This document shows positions 48,622 to 57,710 of a DNA stretch of 64,000 nucleotides, in pieces. Below the pieces are notes generated by a model. It had not been told where the DNA came from. It was given only the letters and a program-made list of their open reading frames with translations, and searched no databases. This stretch comes from Pseudomonas koreensis (GTDB lineage Bacteria; Pseudomonadota; Gammaproteobacteria; Pseudomonadales; Pseudomonadaceae). Location of the stretch: NCBI RefSeq assembly GCF_025447595.1, contig NZ_JAOEJU010000021.1, positions 1-64,000 of the forward strand, in the 5' to 3' direction. The position numbers and the translations under genes were made by a program. Each line of letters begins with the position of its first letter. Position 1 is the stretch's first letter.

Positions 48622-49683
48622 ATGAATTTCTTTGAACAACAGCGCCAGGCTCAGCGCCGCTCGGTGCAGCTCGTGATTTTGATGTTTTTTGCCGTACTCG
48701 GCTTGATTCTTGTGTCCTTCATGCTCCTGATTCTGCCGATCTCGTACGGCAAAACGCTCGAGGATCTGGCGGAAAACTGGCAGTTTTTCGCGATCATTGC
48801 AGCGCTGGTAACGGCTGTTGTGCTGCTCGGCGGACTGTTCAAATACGTCGAACTGACAGGCGGCGGCAAAGTGGTCGCGCGCCGCTTGGGTGGTCGTCTG
48901 ATCAACCATGACGCGCGGACTCTGGAAGAGCGCCGCCTGGTCAACGTGGTTGAGGAAATGGCCTTGGCGTCTGGCACCGCCGTTCCTTGCGTGTATCTGC
49001 TGCCAGATCCGGGAATCAATGCATTTGCCGCCGGCCTCACGCCTCAGGATGCAGTGATCGGCGTCACTCAAGGTGCGATAAGCCTGTTGTCACGCGATGA
49101 ACTGCAAGGCGTGATCGCCCACGAATTCAGCCATATCTACAACGGCGACATGCGCCTGAACACCCAACTGGTCGCGATCGTCCACGGGATCATGGTGATC
49201 GGGCTGGCGGGAAACCATCTCTTGCGCGGTCTTGAAGACGCACCACACTCATCTGCCAATCGTAAGCAGCCGACCATCCTGGTCAGCATGTTTGGCACTG
49301 CGCTGTGCATTGTCGGATTCTCCGGGACGTTCTTCGGCAACCTGATCAAGGCTGCGGTCAACCGGCAACGCGAATTCCTGGCCGATGCGACCGCCGTGCA
49401 ATACACCCGCAACCCCGACAGTATCGCCGGGGCACTGAAGAAAATCGGCGGGTACAAAATGGGCTCGACCCTGAGGGCCGCCCGCGCTGCCGAATTCAGT
49501 CACCTGTTTTTCGGCCCTGTCACTTCCAGCGCTCATCTGCTCTCGGGCCATCCGGATCTGCGTGAACGCATTCGCAGAATAGACCCTGACTGGGACGGGA
49601 CTTTTGTGAGCATCGCCGCACCAGCGCAAGACTCGATGGTAGCCAGAACCGTACTGGCAGCGACGCCGAAACAGCTGCCATAG
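48622..49683 (+). CDS. M48-family membrane metalloprotease, copy 2 (tandem paralogue)
   Basis: A 353-residue close paralogue of the preceding gene, sharing the MNFFE start, the VIAHEFSHIYNGDMRLNTQLVA zinc motif and the RQREFLADATAVQYTRNPDS region. It differs mainly in the loop between the last two membrane segments (EDAPHSSANRKQP insertion) and at the C-terminus. Active-site residues are intact in both copies, so neither looks like a pseudogene. Only 28 bases separate them. Confidence 0.9.
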   Translation: MNFFEQQRQAQRRSVQLVILMFFAVLGLILVSFMLLILPISYGKTLEDLAENWQFFAIIAALVTAVVLLGGLFKYVELTGGGKVVARRLGGRLINHDARTLEERRLVNVVEEMALASGTAVPCVYLLPDPGINAFAAGLTPQDAVIGVTQGAISLLSRDELQGVIAHEFSHIYNGDMRLNTQLVAIVHGIMVIGLAGNHLLRGLEDAPHSSANRKQPTILVSMFGTALCIVGFSGTFFGNLIKAAVNRQREFLADATAVQYTRNPDSIAGALKKIGGYKMGSTLRAARAAEFSHLFFGPVTSSAHLLSGHPDLRERIRRIDPDWDGTFVSIAAPAQDSMVARTVLAATPKQLP

Positions 49684-49826
49684 CACGCCATTGATCTGCA
49701 TAGCGCATCAATCCATGCCAACTATGCAATTAACAGATCGATCCCCCTGCGCCACTATCCGCCCCAATAAAAACCGTGCGCCGCCTCCCCGTCGCGCACG
49801 TCATAAAAGCGGTGGAGTATTTTTCG

Positions 49827-51119
49827 ATGACAGCCTCAATCCCACACGGCGGCTCGCGGGCCGGCGCCATTTTCCGGGTGACCTCGGGTAACTTCCTCGA
49901 ACAGTTCGACTTCTTTCTGTTCGGTTTCTACGCCACGCAGATCGCGGCGGTGTTCTTTCCGGCGAGCAGTGAGTTCGCGTCCCTGATGATGACTTTTGCG
50001 GTGTTCGGCGCAGGCTTTTTGATGCGTCCGCTGGGGGCTATCGTGCTCGGCGCGTACATCGATGACGTCGGTCGGCGCAAAGGTCTGATCGTGACCCTGT
50101 CGATCATGGCCAGCGGCACGATCCTGATTGTGCTGGTGCCCGGATATGAAACCATCGGCCTGTTTGCGCCGGCGCTGGTGTTGATCGGGCGGCTGCTACA
50201 GGGATTCTCCGCCGGTGCGGAACTGGGCGGGGTTTCGGTGTATCTCTCGGAGATTGCCACGCCGGGCCGCAAAGGTTTTTTCACAGCCTGGCAGTCGGCC
50301 AGTCAGCAGGTGGCAATCGTCGTCGCAGCCGCGCTGGGTTATGGCTTGAACCAGTGGATGGCGCCGGACGTGGTCGCGGATTGGGGCTGGCGGATTCCGT
50401 TTTTCGTCGGCTGCATGATCGTGCCGTTCATCTTTATCCTGCGTCGTAACCTGGCGGAAACCGAAGAGTTCGCCGCCCGCAAACATCGCCCGAGCATGAA
50501 GGAAGTGTTCCGCACCCTCGGCCAGAACTGGGTCGTGGTGCTGGGCGGGATGTTGATGGTTGCCCTGACCACCACCGCGTTTTACCTGATCACCGTGTAC
50601 GCGCCGACCTTCGGCAAAACCGTGCTGCACCTGAGCACGTCGGATGCGTTGCTGGTGACGTTGCTGGTGGGCGTTTCCAACTTCTTCTGGCTGCCGATTG
50701 GTGGCGCGTTGTCCGATCGCATCGGCCGTCGTCCGGTGTTGATCGCCATGTCGCTGCTGGCCCTGGCCACGACTTATCCGGCGCTGTCGTATCTGGTGCA
50801 GGCGCCGAGCTTCAGTCACATGCTGCTGTCGTTGCTATGGCTGTCGTTTATCTATGGCCTGTACAACGGCGCGATGATTCCGGCGCTGACCGAGATCATG
50901 CCGGTAGAAGTGCGCGTAGCCGGTTTCTCCCTTGCCTATAGCCTGGCGACGGCGGTGTTTGGCGGCTTCACCCCGGCGATGTCGACCTTCCTGATTCAGT
51001 ACACCGGTGACAAGGCTGCACCGGGTTACTGGATGAGCGTCGGCGCGCTGTGTGCGTTGTGCGCGACGCTGTATCTGTATCGCCGCGCGGGCGGTCGTCT
51101 GCAACCTGTCGCTGCCTGA
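49827..51119 (+). CDS. MFS metabolite:H+ symporter (citrate/tricarballylate type)
   Basis: A 430-residue major-facilitator transporter of the MHS group with 12 membrane segments. Typical stretches are SGNFLEQFDFFLFGFYATQIA at helix 1, GAYIDDVGRRKGL in the 2-3 loop, GRLLQGFSAGAELGG in helix 4 and SDRIGRRPVL in the 8-9 loop. This pattern is that of citrate and tricarballylate carriers such as TcuC. GGTGGAG upstream favours the ATG at 49827. The solute-binding protein gene follows after 10 bases, and a LysR gene is convergent. Confidence 0.88.
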   Translation: MTASIPHGGSRAGAIFRVTSGNFLEQFDFFLFGFYATQIAAVFFPASSEFASLMMTFAVFGAGFLMRPLGAIVLGAYIDDVGRRKGLIVTLSIMASGTILIVLVPGYETIGLFAPALVLIGRLLQGFSAGAELGGVSVYLSEIATPGRKGFFTAWQSASQQVAIVVAAALGYGLNQWMAPDVVADWGWRIPFFVGCMIVPFIFILRRNLAETEEFAARKHRPSMKEVFRTLGQNWVVVLGGMLMVALTTTAFYLITVYAPTFGKTVLHLSTSDALLVTLLVGVSNFFWLPIGGALSDRIGRRPVLIAMSLLALATTYPALSYLVQAPSFSHMLLSLLWLSFIYGLYNGAMIPALTEIMPVEVRVAGFSLAYSLATAVFGGFTPAMSTFLIQYTGDKAAPGYWMSVGALCALCATLYLYRRAGGRLQPVAA

Positions 51120-51129
51120 GGAGAGCACC

Positions 51130-51900
51130 ATGAAAAAACTGATGACCGTTACCGCCCTGCTCGCCGGCCTTGCGCTCAACGTTGCGGCCCACGCCGAAGA
51201 GCTGCGGGTGATGACCTCCGGCGGCTTCACTGCCGCCTACAAAATCCTCGGGCCGAAATTCGCTGCGAACAGCGGCAACACCCTCGACACCATCCTCGGC
51301 CCGTCGATGGGCAAGGCACCGGAAGCGATCCCCAATCGCCTGGCGCGGGGCGAACAGGCTGACGTGGTGATCATGGTCGGCTACGCCCTTGATGACTTGA
51401 TCAAACAAGGCAAGGTCGACCCGGCCTCGCGTGTGGAACTGGCAGATTCGCGGATCGGCCTGGTGGTGCGCGAAGGCGCGCCGAAACCGGACATCAGCAA
51501 CGTCGACGCTCTAAAGAAAACCCTGCTCGACGCCCAGTCGGTGGCCTACTCCGACAGCGCCAGCGGCGTGTACATCGAGCAGCAACTGTTCAAGAAACTC
51601 GGCATCGAAGATCAGCTGAAACCCAAGGCGAAGATGATCCCGAAAATCCCGGTGGGCTCGGTGGTCGCCACCGGCGACTATCAACTGGGCTTCCAGCAGG
51701 TCAGCGAGTTGCTGCCGGTGCCGGGCGTGAGTTTTGTGGCGAAGATTCCGGAATCGGTGCAGTCGGTGACGCGATTTGCAGCGGGGATTCCGGTGGGTGC
51801 GCAGAATCCGCAGGAAGCAAAAGCGTTGCTCGCCTACCTCGCGGCACCTGCCGCCCAGGCTGACGTGCAGGCCACCGGGCTCGATTCGGTCAAGCGCTGA
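51130..51900 (+). CDS. periplasmic solute-binding protein (ModA-like)
   Basis: A 256-residue exported type II binding protein with a signal peptide to about residue 22 (cleaved after AAHA). The first lobe starts LRVMTSGGFTAAYKILGPKF, the hinge and second lobe include SVAYSDSASGVYIEQQLFKKLGI. It resembles the molybdate-binding/extracellular-binding superfamily, but the oxyanion-binding residues cannot be confirmed. No ABC permease or ATPase gene is present. Its only neighbour is the MFS carrier, so it may serve that carrier or act as a sensor. The last 11 bases overlap the convergent LysR gene. Confidence 0.82.
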   Translation: MKKLMTVTALLAGLALNVAAHAEELRVMTSGGFTAAYKILGPKFAANSGNTLDTILGPSMGKAPEAIPNRLARGEQADVVIMVGYALDDLIKQGKVDPASRVELADSRIGLVVREGAPKPDISNVDALKKTLLDAQSVAYSDSASGVYIEQQLFKKLGIEDQLKPKAKMIPKIPVGSVVATGDYQLGFQQVSELLPVPGVSFVAKIPESVQSVTRFAAGIPVGAQNPQEAKALLAYLAAPAAQADVQATGLDSVKR

Positions 51901-52804
51901 CCGTCGGCGGCTGGACTTTCATTTCCACCACCAGCCGCTCCAGTTCCAGTGCCGCCGGGGTCAGCGTACGACCCCGGCGTTTGATGATGCCGACGCTGCG
52001 CATCACTTGCGGGTCAGTCAGCGGCACCCGCGTCAGGATCGGATGATCCGCCGCCGGCATCGCCATCAACGGCACCGCCGCCACGCCCAACCCCGCTTCC
52101 ACCAGACCGATCATGGTCGTCACATGCCGCGTCTCGCAGATGCTCGGGCGTTGCGGCACCACTTTGGCCAGGGCCTGATCCAGCAGAAAACGGTTGCCCG
52201 AAGTCTTGTCGAGCGAGATGTAATCCTGCCGGTAGAATTCATCCCAGGTCACGCTGCTGCGCCCGGCCAGCGGATGATCGCGGCGACAGGCGACCACGTA
52301 GCTTTCCTGCACCAGCGGCTCGAAATCCACGCCCACCTCCTGGGTGCCCATGAAACTCAGACCGAAATCCGCCTCGCCGTTGACCACCGCGCTCAGCACG
52401 TCGTGGGCACTGGAATCGAGGACTTTGACTTTGATTCGCGGGAACTGCCGGTGATAGCGGGCGACCACGCTCGGCATGAAGTAATACGCCGCCGACGGCA
52501 CGCAGGCCACCGTGACATGCCCGAGCCGGTTCGAGGCGACTTCGCTGATGCCCAGCAACGCCACGTCCAGATCGTCGAGCAAACGCTCGACGCTGGGCAT
52601 GAAACCGCGTCCGGCCTGGGTCAGGCTGACCTTGCGCGTGGTGCGTTCGAACAGCTTCACGCCGAGGGCGTCTTCGAGCTTCTCGATGCGCCGGCTCAGG
52701 GCCGGTTGCGACAGGCGCACGGTGTCGGCGGCCTTGCGGAAACTGCCCTGTTCGACCACGGCGCGAAAGGCTTGCAGGTCGTTGAGGTCGAAGTTGATGG
52801 CCAT
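51890..52804 (-). CDS. LysR-family transcriptional regulator
   Basis: A 304-residue LTTR. The winged helix-turn-helix at residues 4-63 (FRKAADTVRLSQPALSRRIEKLEDALG) is followed by a periplasmic-binding-protein-like effector domain. It is convergent with the MFS/binding-protein unit it probably controls; such regulators of tricarboxylate carriers bind the carboxylate. Its own upstream region runs toward a REP pair. Confidence 0.88.
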   Translation of the reverse strand: MAINFDLNDLQAFRAVVEQGSFRKAADTVRLSQPALSRRIEKLEDALGVKLFERTTRKVSLTQAGRGFMPSVERLLDDLDVALLGISEVASNRLGHVTVACVPSAAYYFMPSVVARYHRQFPRIKVKVLDSSAHDVLSAVVNGEADFGLSFMGTQEVGVDFEPLVQESYVVACRRDHPLAGRSSVTWDEFYRQDYISLDKTSGNRFLLDQALAKVVPQRPSICETRHVTTMIGLVEAGLGVAAVPLMAMPAADHPILTRVPLTDPQVMRSVGIIKRRGRTLTPAALELERLVVEMKVQPPTVSA

Positions 52805-53107
52805 GGAAGACTCGGGGGGATTGATTCGCTGAGGCTATAAATGTAACCAATTGATGCAAATTATTACAGAAGCACATCTGCTCAAGCATGGGCTGCCCTA
52901 GAGTGTTCACATAGCCTGAGACCGTCCGAGCCCCTTGTGGGAGCGAGCTTGCTCGCGAAAGCGGTGTGTCATTCAGCAAACAGGCGTCTGACACGCCCTT
53001 TTCGCGAGCAAGCTCGCTCCCACAGTTGGATCGTCAGTGGATCTTGAATCGTTGCAACCTTTATCCTTGTCGCCCCCCCGCCGTACCGCGTTACTGGAGT
53101 TCCGCTC
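52805..53107. other. 303-base intergenic stretch holding a REP pair
   Basis: No gene. It contains the divergent promoters of the LysR and KefB-like genes and a REPIN (52936-53025). Apart from AT-rich sequence near 52835-52880, I see nothing else. Confidence 0.6.
52936..53025. repeat. REP inverted pair (REPIN)
   Basis: Forward and inverted GCGAGCTTGCTCGC copies about 45 bases apart, upstream of the KefB-like gene. Confidence 0.9.
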
Positions 53108-54916
53108 ATGCCCCATGAAGGCAATCTGTTGCAAGCCGCTGTCGTCTTTCTTCTGGCCGCCGTGCTCACCGTTCCCCTGGCCAAGCGCCTGCAACTGGGC
53201 GCAGTGCTCGGTTATCTGTTTGCCGGGGTGATCATCGGCCCGTCGGTACTGGGTCTGATCGGCAATCCGCAAAGTGTCAGCCATATCTCGGAACTGGGCG
53301 TGGTGCTGCTGTTGTTCATCATCGGCCTTGAGCTGTCGCCGCGACGTTTGTGGGTGATGCGCAAATCGGTGTTCGGCGTCGGTCTGGCGCAGGTGCTGCT
53401 GACCGGTTCAGTGATCGGTGTGCTGGCGTTGTCGGTGTTCGGCCAGCCGCTGAACAGCGCGATTGTTTTGGGCCTGGGCCTGGCGCTGTCGTCCACCGCG
53501 TTCGGCTTGCAAAGCCTCGCCGAGCGCAAGGAGCTGACCAGCCCTCACGGGCGACTGGCGTTCGCCATTCTGTTGTTCCAGGACATCGCCGCGATCCCGT
53601 TGATCGCGCTGGTGCCGATGCTCGCGGGCGTCGATCACCACACCAGCACCGCCGACGACGTGCGCCACAGTTTGCAGGTGCTCGGCGGTATTGCGGTGGT
53701 GGTGGTCGGCGGACGTTATCTGTTGCGCCCGGTGTTCCGCGTGGTGGCGAAAACCGGTCTGCCGGAAGTCTCTACCGCCACCGCGTTGCTGGTGGTGATC
53801 GGCACGGCGTGGCTGATGGACATGGTCGGTGTGTCGATGGCGCTGGGTGCGTTTCTCGCCGGGCTGCTGCTGGCGGACTCGGAATATCGTCATGAGCTGG
53901 AAGCGCAGATCGAGCCGTTCAAGGGCCTGCTGCTGGGGCTGTTTTTCATCAGCGTCGGCATGGGCGCCAATCTAAGCCTGCTGCTCAGCGCACCGATCAC
54001 GGTGCTGGGGCTGACGCTGCTGCTGATCGCCTTGAAGTTGCCGTTGCTGTTTGTGGTCGGGCGTCTGGCCGGTGGATTGAACAAGGTCAGTGCGATTCGC
54101 CTCGGCATCGTGCTGGCGGCGGGCGGTGAATTCGCGTTTGTGGTGTTCAAGATCGGTCGCGATCAGGGCCTGTTCGAACCGCGTCTGTATGACCTGCTGG
54201 TGCTGACCATCACCCTGTCGATGGCGGTCACGCCGCTGTTGCTGTTGATCTGCGCACGGCTGGTCAGCCCGAAGGTGCAGCCGGTGGAAGTACCGGAGAA
54301 ATTCCGTCAGATCGAAACCGAAACCCCACGGGTGGTGATCGCCGGCATGGGCCGGATGGGCCAGATCGTGGCGCGGATCCTGCGGGCGCAGAACATCAAG
54401 TTCGTGGCGCTGGATACTTCGGTGGAAACCATCGAACTGTCGCGCAGTTTTGGTGGTGTGCCGGTGTTCTACGGTGACCCGATGCGGCCGGAAATCCTCA
54501 GCGCGGCCAAGGTCGGGGAAGCGGAATATTTCGTGATCGCCACGGACGATCCGGAGACCAACATCAAGACCGCCGAGATCGTGCGCAAGCTCTACCCGCA
54601 CATGAAGATCATTGCCCGGGCGCGTAACCGGCAGCACGTTCACCGCTTGGTGGATGTGGGGGCCGATCCGATCCGGGAGACCTATTATTCAAGTCTGGAA
54701 ATGAGCCGCCGCACCCTGGTTGGCCTCGGTTTGACCCAGGCCCAGGCCGATGCGCGGATCAAGCGCTTCAAGCACCATGACGAACAGGTGCTCGAGGCTC
54801 AACACGCGGTGTATGACGACGCGGCCAAAGTGCTGCAGACCGCTCAGGAAGCGCGGGCGGAACTGGCCCGGTTGTTCGAGTCGGATCAACTGGAAGAACA
54901 ATCGGGCAAGTCCTGA
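53108..54916 (+). CDS. CPA2 monovalent cation:proton antiporter (KefB/KefC-like)
   Basis: A 602-residue antiporter. A Na+/H+-exchanger membrane domain with about 12 segments (residues 1-385) contains ALSSTAFGLQSL and the QDIAAIPLIALVPML motif of the CPA2 ion site. It is followed by a cytosolic RCK/TrkA-N domain starting VVIAGMGRMGQIVARIL (about 413-429) and a helical C-terminal tail. Kef proteins export K+ in exchange for H+ to protect against electrophiles. No KefF/KefG ancillary gene is adjacent, so glutathione gating cannot be inferred. TGGAG precedes the ATG by 8 bases. Confidence 0.9.
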   Translation: MPHEGNLLQAAVVFLLAAVLTVPLAKRLQLGAVLGYLFAGVIIGPSVLGLIGNPQSVSHISELGVVLLLFIIGLELSPRRLWVMRKSVFGVGLAQVLLTGSVIGVLALSVFGQPLNSAIVLGLGLALSSTAFGLQSLAERKELTSPHGRLAFAILLFQDIAAIPLIALVPMLAGVDHHTSTADDVRHSLQVLGGIAVVVVGGRYLLRPVFRVVAKTGLPEVSTATALLVVIGTAWLMDMVGVSMALGAFLAGLLLADSEYRHELEAQIEPFKGLLLGLFFISVGMGANLSLLLSAPITVLGLTLLLIALKLPLLFVVGRLAGGLNKVSAIRLGIVLAAGGEFAFVVFKIGRDQGLFEPRLYDLLVLTITLSMAVTPLLLLICARLVSPKVQPVEVPEKFRQIETETPRVVIAGMGRMGQIVARILRAQNIKFVALDTSVETIELSRSFGGVPVFYGDPMRPEILSAAKVGEAEYFVIATDDPETNIKTAEIVRKLYPHMKIIARARNRQHVHRLVDVGADPIRETYYSSLEMSRRTLVGLGLTQAQADARIKRFKHHDEQVLEAQHAVYDDAAKVLQTAQEARAELARLFESDQLEEQSGKS

Positions 54917-54933
54917 GGTTTGCAGAGTTCCAA

Positions 54934-55038
54934 ATGTGGGAGCGAGCTTGCTCCGGGCGGCGATCCGACGATTGCGGAATGTCAGTCGAATTTTCTGTTC
55001 CTGATACTCCGCTATCGCGAGCAAGCTCGCTCCCACAG
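54934..55038. repeat. REP inverted pair, left copy degenerate
   Basis: The left copy is intact for GTGGGAGCGAGCTTGCTC and then diverges (CGGGCGG); the inverted right copy is complete. Between convergent KefB-like and FAD-oxidoreductase genes. Confidence 0.85.
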
Positions 55039-55048
55039 GGAACTGTGG

Positions 55049-56308
55049 TCAGGCCATCTCTAGTTCGAGTTTCGTCTCAACGGGCGCCACTGCAAACCGG
55101 TCCGCCAGAAACGGCGTGATGTCCAGCGGCAGTGGTTCATCGTTGACCAGTTTGTCCAGCAACACCCCGGTAATCGCCGACGTCAGCACGCCGGTGCGGA
55201 AATGCCCGCAGGCGTTGAGATACCCCTCCACCCCGGCCATCGGCCCGAGAATCGGCAACTCATCCGGCGAGCCCGGCCGCAGCCCGGCCCAGGTGCGTTT
55301 GAGGTTGATGTCCGCCAGTTCCGGCAGGCAGCGCACCGCGCCCTGCACCAGCCCGGCGATTTCCGGCCAGGTGGTGGTGACGTCGAAGCCCTTGTCCTCG
55401 GTGGTGCTGCCGATCAGGATTTCGCCGTTGTCCTTCTGCGCCATGTAGCAATCGCTGGTGGTCAGGCAACCGTTGAGGATTTTCGGCAGGCGCTCGGTGA
55501 GCAGGATCTGGCCTTTCACCGGTTTCACCGGAATCCGGATGCCAGTGGCCCACTCGCTCAAATCCGCCGCCCAGGCGCCAGCGGCGTTGATCAGGGTCTT
55601 GCAGTGAAACACCCCGGCTTCGGTCGTTTGCACGCCGGTCACCCGCGAGCCGTGATGCAGCACGCCGGTGATGTTGGTGTTGACGTACATGTCCACGCCA
55701 TTTTGCCGGGCGCCTTCGGCGTAGGCGTCTGCGAGGCGAAACGGGCTGACCTGATGATCGCAGAGAAACTCCAGCGCCCCGCGCGCTTCATGGCTGACGC
55801 TCGGCTCGGACTCGCGCAATGCCGCCTGATCGAGCCAGCGCACCTGATCGGCCAGGTGCGGAATGCAGCCGACGATGTGCTCGGCGTACAGCCGGTCTTC
55901 ATCGTCATAAATCACGAACTTGAGCCCGGTCTTTTCGAACTTGAAATCCATCCCGTGATTGTCGCGCAGCTCGCGGTGCAGCGCCGGGTACAGCGCGTTG
56001 GACTGCAAGGCAAAATCGAAGAACGATGGCGGCAGGATGTGCGGCGTGCTGGAGTCCACCGCCACCGCCGCGCCCTGGGTTTCGCGCTTGCGATTGGCCG
56101 ACATCATGCGGAAGAAAATCACCCCGCAGCCCAGCCCCACCGACTCACCAATCGCCCACAAGCCACCGGCCGAGGCGCGGGTCGCGTTGCCCGGGCGCTT
56201 GGCGTCGATCAGCGCAACCTTGAGGCCTTTGCGCTTGGACAATTGATAGGCGATGGACGCGCCGATCACACCGCCGCCGGCGATGACCACGTCATAGAAC
56301 TTACTCAT
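55049..56308 (-). CDS. FAD-dependent dehydrogenase subunit (DAO family; D-hydroxyproline/opine dehydrogenase beta type)
   Basis: A 419-residue DAO-family flavoprotein with the FAD motif VIAGGGVIGASIAYQLSK (residues about 6-23), NATRASAGGLWA, and the C-terminal HFRTGVLTSAITGVLL. It resembles HcnC and the catalytic subunit of heterotrimeric octopine/nopaline oxidases and D-hydroxyproline dehydrogenases. It overlaps the alpha-subunit gene by 8 bases and is the third gene of a minus-strand operon. The start at 56308 is used because an upstream in-frame start at 56392 lies deep inside the preceding gene. The substrate is not fixed by context. Confidence 0.85.
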   Translation of the reverse strand: MSKFYDVVIAGGGVIGASIAYQLSKRKGLKVALIDAKRPGNATRASAGGLWAIGESVGLGCGVIFFRMMSANRKRETQGAAVAVDSSTPHILPPSFFDFALQSNALYPALHRELRDNHGMDFKFEKTGLKFVIYDDEDRLYAEHIVGCIPHLADQVRWLDQAALRESEPSVSHEARGALEFLCDHQVSPFRLADAYAEGARQNGVDMYVNTNITGVLHHGSRVTGVQTTEAGVFHCKTLINAAGAWAADLSEWATGIRIPVKPVKGQILLTERLPKILNGCLTTSDCYMAQKDNGEILIGSTTEDKGFDVTTTWPEIAGLVQGAVRCLPELADINLKRTWAGLRPGSPDELPILGPMAGVEGYLNACGHFRTGVLTSAITGVLLDKLVNDEPLPLDITPFLADRFAVAPVETKLELEMA

Positions 56309-57710
56309 GGGAAACGGCCTCCGTGCCGAGGGACTGGAACGCGGAAAAAGGAATCGGATCAATCGGGAAACGCGGCCGCAGCCAGCCGACATCCTTGCGC
56401 CCGGTAGCCTGTCGCAAACGGTCGCTGCAATAGCCGACGCACATCCGCCCCTGGCAGTCGCCCATGCTCACGCGGGTGCGCATTTTAAGGCTGGCGATGT
56501 CTTGCACGCCCTGCTCCAGCGCGCGATCGATGTCGGCGCGGGTCGCGTGTTCGCAGCGGCAGATCACCGTGTCGGCGGACGGCAATGCGGTCTGCCCGAC
56601 ACCGCGTTCGGTGTAGCGATCCACCGCCGCGCGGAAACGCACGATGGCTTTGAGTTTGCCCAGGTAGCGATCACGACGAACTCGCGCCAATTCCTCTTCG
56701 AGCACACCGCGTTGCAGCAGGATCGAGGTCGCCGCGATCTTGCCGGCCAGCATCGCCGCTTCGCCGCCACGAATCCCGCCCATGTCACCGGCCAGATGCA
56801 CGTGCGGTTCGCTGCTTTGCTGCCAGACGTTGGCGTTGGCGCGCAGGTAGCCGTCGTCGCTGAAGCCGTGATCCAGGCCCATTTGCTGACTCAGTTGCGT
56901 GCGCGGAATGAAGCCGTAACCGACTGCCAGCGTCTTCGCCTCGAAGCGTTCAACGCGGCTCATGTCCGGCTCCCACGTCGCCGAGTACGGCGCCACGCTG
57001 ACGCTTTTCAGTTCGCCTTCGCCGTGCGCCTCGACCACGCCCCAGCCGTAGTTCATCGGGATGCCGTGCAATTTCAGATTGGCGAGCATGCTCAAGCCAT
57101 CGAGAAACAGCTGCGGCTTGTTCAGCAGCGCCAGACTTTCCTTGGCGATTTTGCCGAACGCGCAGGCCTCGTAGACCCCGGCCACGCTCACGCCCGACGC
57201 GTGCAGCTGGGTTGCCACCAGCGGCAACAGCGGCCCGGTGCCAGCAATCACCACCGGCCCCTGCGGTTTGACCACGCCGCTTTTGATCTGCAATTGCAGA
57301 CCGCCGAGCATGATCACGCCGGGCAAGGTCCAGCCGGGAAACGGCACGCTGCGTTCGTGGCAACCGGCGGCCAGCAGGAGCTGCGGGTACTCGATTTCGT
57401 GCAGACGCTCGTCGCCGTCCAGCACCACCAGCGAGCGCGTGCCTTCGGCGCCGACCACGCGGTGGTTGAGGCGCACGTCGATCAGCCCGGACTGCTCCTG
57501 AAAATCACCGTGCAGTTTGCCCAGCGCCTCGGAATAGCGCGGCCCCAAGTAATCCAGCTGCACACCGTCGCGCAGCGGCCCGCGGTAGACCACGCCGCCA
57601 AGGCGCGAAGCTTCTTCAAGCAAGGTGCAACGCACCCCGTGCAGGGCCAGTTCGATGGCCGCGGCCATTCCCGCCGGGCCACCGCCGACGATCACCGGAT
57701 GCAGGCTCAT
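56301..57710 (-). CDS. FAD/NAD(P)-binding dehydrogenase subunit with BFD-like 2Fe-2S domain (alpha type)
   Basis: A 469-residue subunit. An N-terminal FAD motif VIVGGGPAGMAAAIELAL is followed by a second nucleotide-binding motif (VVIAGTGPLLPLVATQL) and a C-terminal cysteine cluster of the BFD/Fer2_BFD type (CRCEHATRADID, then GDCQGRMCVGYC). This is the organisation of HcnB, OoxA and the D-hydroxyproline dehydrogenase alpha subunit. The start at 57710 overlaps the gamma-subunit stop by 4 bases, showing coupled translation. It probably transfers electrons from the beta subunit to the respiratory chain. Confidence 0.87.
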   Translation of the reverse strand: MSLHPVIVGGGPAGMAAAIELALHGVRCTLLEEASRLGGVVYRGPLRDGVQLDYLGPRYSEALGKLHGDFQEQSGLIDVRLNHRVVGAEGTRSLVVLDGDERLHEIEYPQLLLAAGCHERSVPFPGWTLPGVIMLGGLQLQIKSGVVKPQGPVVIAGTGPLLPLVATQLHASGVSVAGVYEACAFGKIAKESLALLNKPQLFLDGLSMLANLKLHGIPMNYGWGVVEAHGEGELKSVSVAPYSATWEPDMSRVERFEAKTLAVGYGFIPRTQLSQQMGLDHGFSDDGYLRANANVWQQSSEPHVHLAGDMGGIRGGEAAMLAGKIAATSILLQRGVLEEELARVRRDRYLGKLKAIVRFRAAVDRYTERGVGQTALPSADTVICRCEHATRADIDRALEQGVQDIASLKMRTRVSMGDCQGRMCVGYCSDRLRQATGRKDVGWLRPRFPIDPIPFSAFQSLGTEAVSHE

